Origin: Verrucomicrobiota bacterium
GTDB taxonomy: Bacteria; Verrucomicrobiota; Verrucomicrobiia; Verrucomicrobiales; Verrucomicrobiaceae
Direction: 5' to 3'
Length of the DNA stretch: 6,318 bases
Assembly (NCBI GenBank): GCA_023429545.1
Contig: JAEYUU010000479.1
Span: forward strand, 1 to 6,318
A program made the translations under genes and the position numbers. Of this stretch, positions 5,020 through 6,318 are shown piece by piece (within the stretch, counting starts at the first letter, position 1; every line of letters starts with the position of its first letter). Below the pieces are notes generated by a model. The model was not told the origin of the DNA, ran no database searches, and was given only the letters and a program-made list of their open reading frames with translations.

Positions 5020-5844
5020 TCACCTCTTGCTCACTGGAGATCCGGACACTTTAAGCACCAGCCCCTTCTCGGGATCTGTCCGGGCAAGGCGTACTCGAGC
5101 AGTGTTCTTCTTCTCCTTGTCCACCTTGTTCTCGGCGATTAGGAACCGGCCATCCTGGAGTGCCGCGACGCCCACCGCCGCGTTGGTCTCCCACTTCCCG
5201 GTCATCTTGAAATTGTCGTCCGCGCGCAGCAGCACGGGGGGCTTTCCGTAGCAGCCGAACCACCACGCGCCATTGGCGTATTCCACCGTCTGTATGCCCA
5301 TCAGGGTGTATCCGCTGTCCAGCACGTGGCGGCGGATGAAGGCGAATTTCGCATCATACTCGTACACATAGTTCTCCGTACCGTCCGCAGGCAGCCCGCC
5401 CACGATGAAGAAGTGTCCGTCCTTCCAGGCCATGCCCCCTGCGCCGTGCACCGCTTCCTGCACTGGATGACGCGCGAGTTCAGCAAGCGTGCCGGCATCG
5501 TACACAAACACCCACGAGTCCGCCTTCCCTGCGGGCTGGTTGAATTTCCCCAGGTTCACTGCCACGTAGATCTTCCCATCATGATGGCACAGGTCCCCCT
5601 GATGATTGGGGGCGGGCACACTCTTGAGGACGCGTCCACGCAGATCCGTCTTCACCACAGCCTCTGTCCATGACCAGAAGATGGCGTCCTTGCCATTCGT
5701 GCAGATGCCCTGCACATGGCGGGGATAAACGCCTTCACAAGCCGCTTCCCGAAATGCCGCTGGCGATGGCGGCTCGGCAAAGGTGGTGGCGCAGAAGATT
5801 GCAGCGAGGGAGAGGCAGGAGGTGCGGAGTGAATTCATCCGCAT
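5020..5844 (-). CDS. Secreted beta-propeller-like protein of unknown function
   Basis: The 274-residue product (numbered here from the ATG at 5844) begins with a type I signal peptide: basic start MRMNSLRTS, hydrophobic core CLSLAAIFCATTF (10-22) and probable cleavage after FA, before EPP. The Cys residues do not form a lipobox. The rest is predicted all-beta, with repeated short strands ending in an aromatic or acidic turn, as in propeller blades: GKIYVAVNLG (90-99), DSWVFVYDAGTLAELARH (109-126), DGHFFIVGG (142-150), NYVYEYDAKFAFIRRHV (158-174) and GAWWFGCYG (191-199). The GDLCHHDGKIYVAVNLGKF and WWFGCYG stretches look like strongly conserved family signatures; I recall similar unnamed secreted proteins in PVC bacteria. 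No catalytic residues can be assigned. A GTG at 5847 and an ATG at 5838 are alternative starts; none has a good Shine-Dalgarno sequence. The gene follows the MglA-like gene by 40 bases on the same strand, so cotranscription is likely. Confidence 0.85.
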   Translation of the reverse strand: MRMNSLRTSCLSLAAIFCATTFAEPPSPAAFREAACEGVYPRHVQGICTNGKDAIFWSWTEAVVKTDLRGRVLKSVPAPNHQGDLCHHDGKIYVAVNLGKFNQPAGKADSWVFVYDAGTLAELARHPVQEAVHGAGGMAWKDGHFFIVGGLPADGTENYVYEYDAKFAFIRRHVLDSGYTLMGIQTVEYANGAWWFGCYGKPPVLLRADDNFKMTGKWETNAAVGVAALQDGRFLIAENKVDKEKKNTARVRLARTDPEKGLVLKVSGSPVSKR

Positions 5845-5878
5845 CACTCAACGCGCCGAGCCCGGCATTTCTCAACGC
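5841..5878. repeat. Imperfect direct repeat around the propeller-gene start
   Basis: GCATCACTCAACGC (5841-5854) and GCATTTCTCAACGC (5865-5878) match at 12 of 14 positions, offset by 24 bases. On the minus strand each copy reads GCGTTGAG-NN-ATGC, so the initiation region with its ATG is duplicated. The upstream copy's ATG (5869-5867 region) is not in the frame of the gene. It could be a local duplication or paired binding sites. Confidence 0.35.
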
Positions 5879-5884
5879 CAGCGC

Positions 5885-6318
5885 TCAATATCCGCGCGCG
5901 ACCATCGCGTTTCGCCTTGCAGCGTATCTGGGACCGCCGTTAGAAACCTGTTCCACGGTCACGGACTCTCCCGGACGCTGACCTTCATAGGTGTTCTCCG
6001 TCATGCACTGGGAGAATCGGGTGAGCACCTCGTGTGAAATCGCGTTGAGCGTCGCCAGCACATTGTGGCCACGCGCGGCATTCGCTTCATAGCTGTAGTG
6101 CCGGCGTTGTCCGTTGTTCAGCAGATAGTCCAGATATTCCACCGGGGCGGCATTGGGCAGGTCGCGTTTGTTGTACTGCAGCACAAGTGGGATGCGGTCC
6201 AGCGCCTGGCCGTTGCCGCGAAGGTTCGCATGGAACATCTCCCAGGACTTCAGGTTGTCCGCCATGCGATCGAGCTGCGAATCGGCGACGAAGACAAGCC
6301 CATCCGCCTGGCGCATCA
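5885..6318 (-). CDS. mglA: MglA-type small GTPase, C-terminal part, cut by window edge
   Basis: The frame is open at the window edge, and its last 144 codons or so are visible, ending at TGA (5887-5885). MglA proteins are Ras/Arf-like GTPases that set cell polarity and drive gliding or pilus motility, usually switched off by the roadblock-domain partner MglB. Counting from the Met at 6316, ADGLVFVADSQLDRMADNL (4-22) is the strand and helix after the Walker B region, typical of MglA. IPLVLQYNKRDLP (42-54) holds the G4 guanine-specificity motif NKRD at 49-52. HYSYEANAARGHNVLATLNA (73-92) covers the G5 region, where MglA has EA-A rather than Ras-type SAK. The P-loop and switch I lie outside the window. 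A polar tail of about 40 residues after ISHEVLTRF (93-101), rich in Gly, Arg and Asn, extends past the usual end of the GTPase fold. No mglB-like gene lies in the visible part. Confidence 0.88.
   Translation of the reverse strand, partial: MRQADGLVFVADSQLDRMADNLKSWEMFHANLRGNGQALDRIPLVLQYNKRDLPNAAPVEYLDYLLNNGQRRHYSYEANAARGHNVLATLNAISHEVLTRFSQCMTENTYEGQRPGESVTVEQVSNGGPRYAARRNAMVARGY

Overview
The window is high-GC bacterial chromosomal DNA with tightly packed genes on both strands. It most likely comes from the Verrucomicrobiota or another member of the PVC group. The basis for this is family resemblance: an anti-sigma-less ECF-type sigma factor of the kind common in Verrucomicrobia, Planctomycetes and Acidobacteria, a secreted propeller-like protein of a kind I associate with PVC genomes, and start sites mostly without a Shine-Dalgarno sequence. 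No rRNA, tRNA, mobile element, phage gene or CRISPR array is visible.

Layout. (1) Positions 1-2784, minus strand, form a three-gene proteolysis unit. A promoter at 2802-2830 precedes a secreted HtrA/DegP-type serine protease with an intact triad and one PDZ domain (2784-1828). Next comes a second HtrA-like protein (body 1782-730) in which the His, Asp and Ser positions all appear replaced and the PDZ lies between the two halves of the protease fold. Its signal peptide is encoded in another frame (start 1798), so the gene carries an apparent +1 frameshift. Last is the N-terminal 229 codons of an aminopeptidase P (687 to the window edge). (2) Positions 2964-3260, plus strand, encode a 98-residue three-helix membrane protein with a strong ribosome binding site; a hairpin terminator at 3275-3301 separates it from the next gene. 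(3) Positions 4099-3326, minus strand, encode the sigma factor. (4) Positions 4100-4511 hold no convincing gene but contain several dyads, including a perfect 9-bp inverted repeat. (5) Positions 4512-4967, plus strand, encode a four-helix membrane protein of unknown function. (6) Positions 5844-5020, minus strand, encode the secreted propeller-like protein, lying 40 bases downstream of the C-terminal part of an MglA-type small GTPase (window edge to 5885).

How the genes may work together. The protease unit looks like an envelope protein quality-control operon: an active HtrA, a catalytically dead relative that may bind substrate or regulate, and an aminopeptidase that trims proline-containing peptides. 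The GTPase belongs to the family that controls polarity and motility, but nothing links it functionally to the secreted protein beyond co-orientation. The strongest leads are the inactive, PDZ-interrupted HtrA homologue and its displaced signal peptide; the rest of the window looks ordinary.
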